This document shows, one piece after another, positions 5,753 to 6,404 of a stretch of DNA of 6,404 nucleotides. Each line of letters begins with the position of its first letter. The first letter of the stretch is position 1. The stretch lies in contig PCWO01000013.1 of the NCBI GenBank assembly GCA_002796205.1, positions 1-6,404 on the forward strand, read 5' to 3'. This DNA comes from Candidatus Liptonbacteria bacterium CG11_big_fil_rev_8_21_14_0_20_35_14. Its GTDB lineage: Bacteria; Patescibacteriota; Minisyncoccia; UBA6257; XYB1-36-10. The position numbers and the translations under genes were made by a program. The notes beneath the pieces were generated by a model. The model did not search any database, was not told the DNA's origin, and saw only the letters and a list, made by a program, of their open reading frames with translations.

Positions 5753-6376
5753 ATGTTGGTTAATTTTTTTAAAAATAGAAAGGGGCAGGCATTGGTTGAA
5801 CTTTTAATCGGAGTTTCTATCGGGGCTTTGATATTAGGTTCGTCGGCGGGAGTGATTGTGTCGGTAGTAAATTCAAATAGTCGGGTGGCCAAATCCAAAG
5901 CGGCGACCCAACTGGGGCAGGAGTTAATAGATGACGTTAGAGTTTTGGCTGATAAAAATTGGAAATCTTTTTATGAGTTATCTAAGGGTTCTACTAATCA
6001 TTATTATGTGGCAACCTCTACGCCGCTCGCGGCGGTTTTGGGGGACGAGGTAGTAACGCGTAATGGGGTGGCGTATACAAGATGGTTTTTTGTGGAAAAT
6101 GTTAATAGAGCAACTTCGGGAGATAATATAGCGACCTCGGGGGGGGTGATTGACCCATCAACCCAAAAAGCGGTGGTGCGTATTACTTGGGATAACGCCG
6201 ATGGTTTAACATTTACCCAGTTTATGACGAGGCATAAAAATTTTGTGTTTCATCAGAGTGATTGGAGCCAGGGAATAAATAGTAGTGGGACGTTAATAAA
6301 GAGTGGGAGTTTGTATGCTTCAACGACGGGAGTTAATGCGAGTACAACCGGACAACTTAAATTAAATGGTTTTTAA
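5753..6376 (+). CDS. Prepilin-like protein (PilV/minor pilin type)
   Basis: Predicted minor pilin or pilus-associated protein of 207 residues. The short basic leader ends at KG (10-11), and the processed helix would begin GQALVELLIG, with Glu16 at mature position 5 as in type IV pilins. A hydrophobic helix runs through about residue 40. The head has no cysteines. It contains W70, a YYV patch (84-86), a WFFVENV strand (111-117) and then DPSTQKAVVRITW (134-146), a strand pair I associate with PilV-like proteins encoded in Patescibacteria pilus clusters. The last 25 residues are rich in Ser, Thr and Gly. The gene is complete and the ATG sits a few bases after the predicted transcript start. The 28 bases after the stop are T-rich, without a hairpin. 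The pilin class is secure; the PilV subtype is tentative. Confidence 0.82.
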   Translation: MLVNFFKNRKGQALVELLIGVSIGALILGSSAGVIVSVVNSNSRVAKSKAATQLGQELIDDVRVLADKNWKSFYELSKGSTNHYYVATSTPLAAVLGDEVVTRNGVAYTRWFFVENVNRATSGDNIATSGGVIDPSTQKAVVRITWDNADGLTFTQFMTRHKNFVFHQSDWSQGINSSGTLIKSGSLYASTTGVNASTTGQLKLNGF

Positions 6377-6404
6377 AACGAATATTTTTTTATTTCTTTT
6401 CTTT

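Overview
The window is AT-rich and holds seven complete protein genes, all on the + strand, in short transcription units. Several things suggest a member of the Candidate Phyla Radiation (Patescibacteria, Parcubacteria-like): low GC, compact divergent central-carbon enzymes, almost no Shine-Dalgarno sequences, and type IV pilus genes that include a pilin fused to a LamG domain. This placement is an inference from gene style, not from a marker gene. The rpiB gene ends in TGA at the expected family length and no gene has in-frame TGA, so UGA reads as stop here and not as glycine.

Layout. Positions 1-115 hold a folded intergenic repeat (copy 1, cut by the window edge). A promoter sits directly against the start of a type I glyceraldehyde-3-phosphate dehydrogenase gene (196-1212). 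Repeat copy 2 (1253-1397) lies between it and a tight three-gene operon: ribose-5-phosphate isomerase B (1533-1985), a divergent ribulose-phosphate 3-epimerase-like protein (1982-2614, ATGA overlap) and the type IV pilus platform protein PilC (2621-3826). Repeat copy 3 (3859-3991) follows. Then come a type IV pilin-like protein carrying a LamG/concanavalin-like domain (4109-5251), a small heptad-repeat coiled-coil protein (5309-5692) and a second prepilin-like protein (5753-6376).

How the genes work together. GAPDH, RpiB and the Rpe-like protein belong to lower glycolysis and the non-oxidative pentose phosphate branch. PilC and the two pilin-like proteins belong to the type IV pilus, with the LamG pilin a plausible surface-binding minor pilin. 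Metabolic and pilus genes share one operon through pilC.

The most unusual content is the intergenic repeat family. Three same-orientation copies of about 115-145 nt can each fold into a long rod of nested stems, and several base pairs differ between copies by matched changes on both sides. This points to selection on a folded RNA or single-stranded DNA form. The second notable pattern is four TATAAT boxes placed 6-11 nt before start codons, which suggests leaderless mRNAs.
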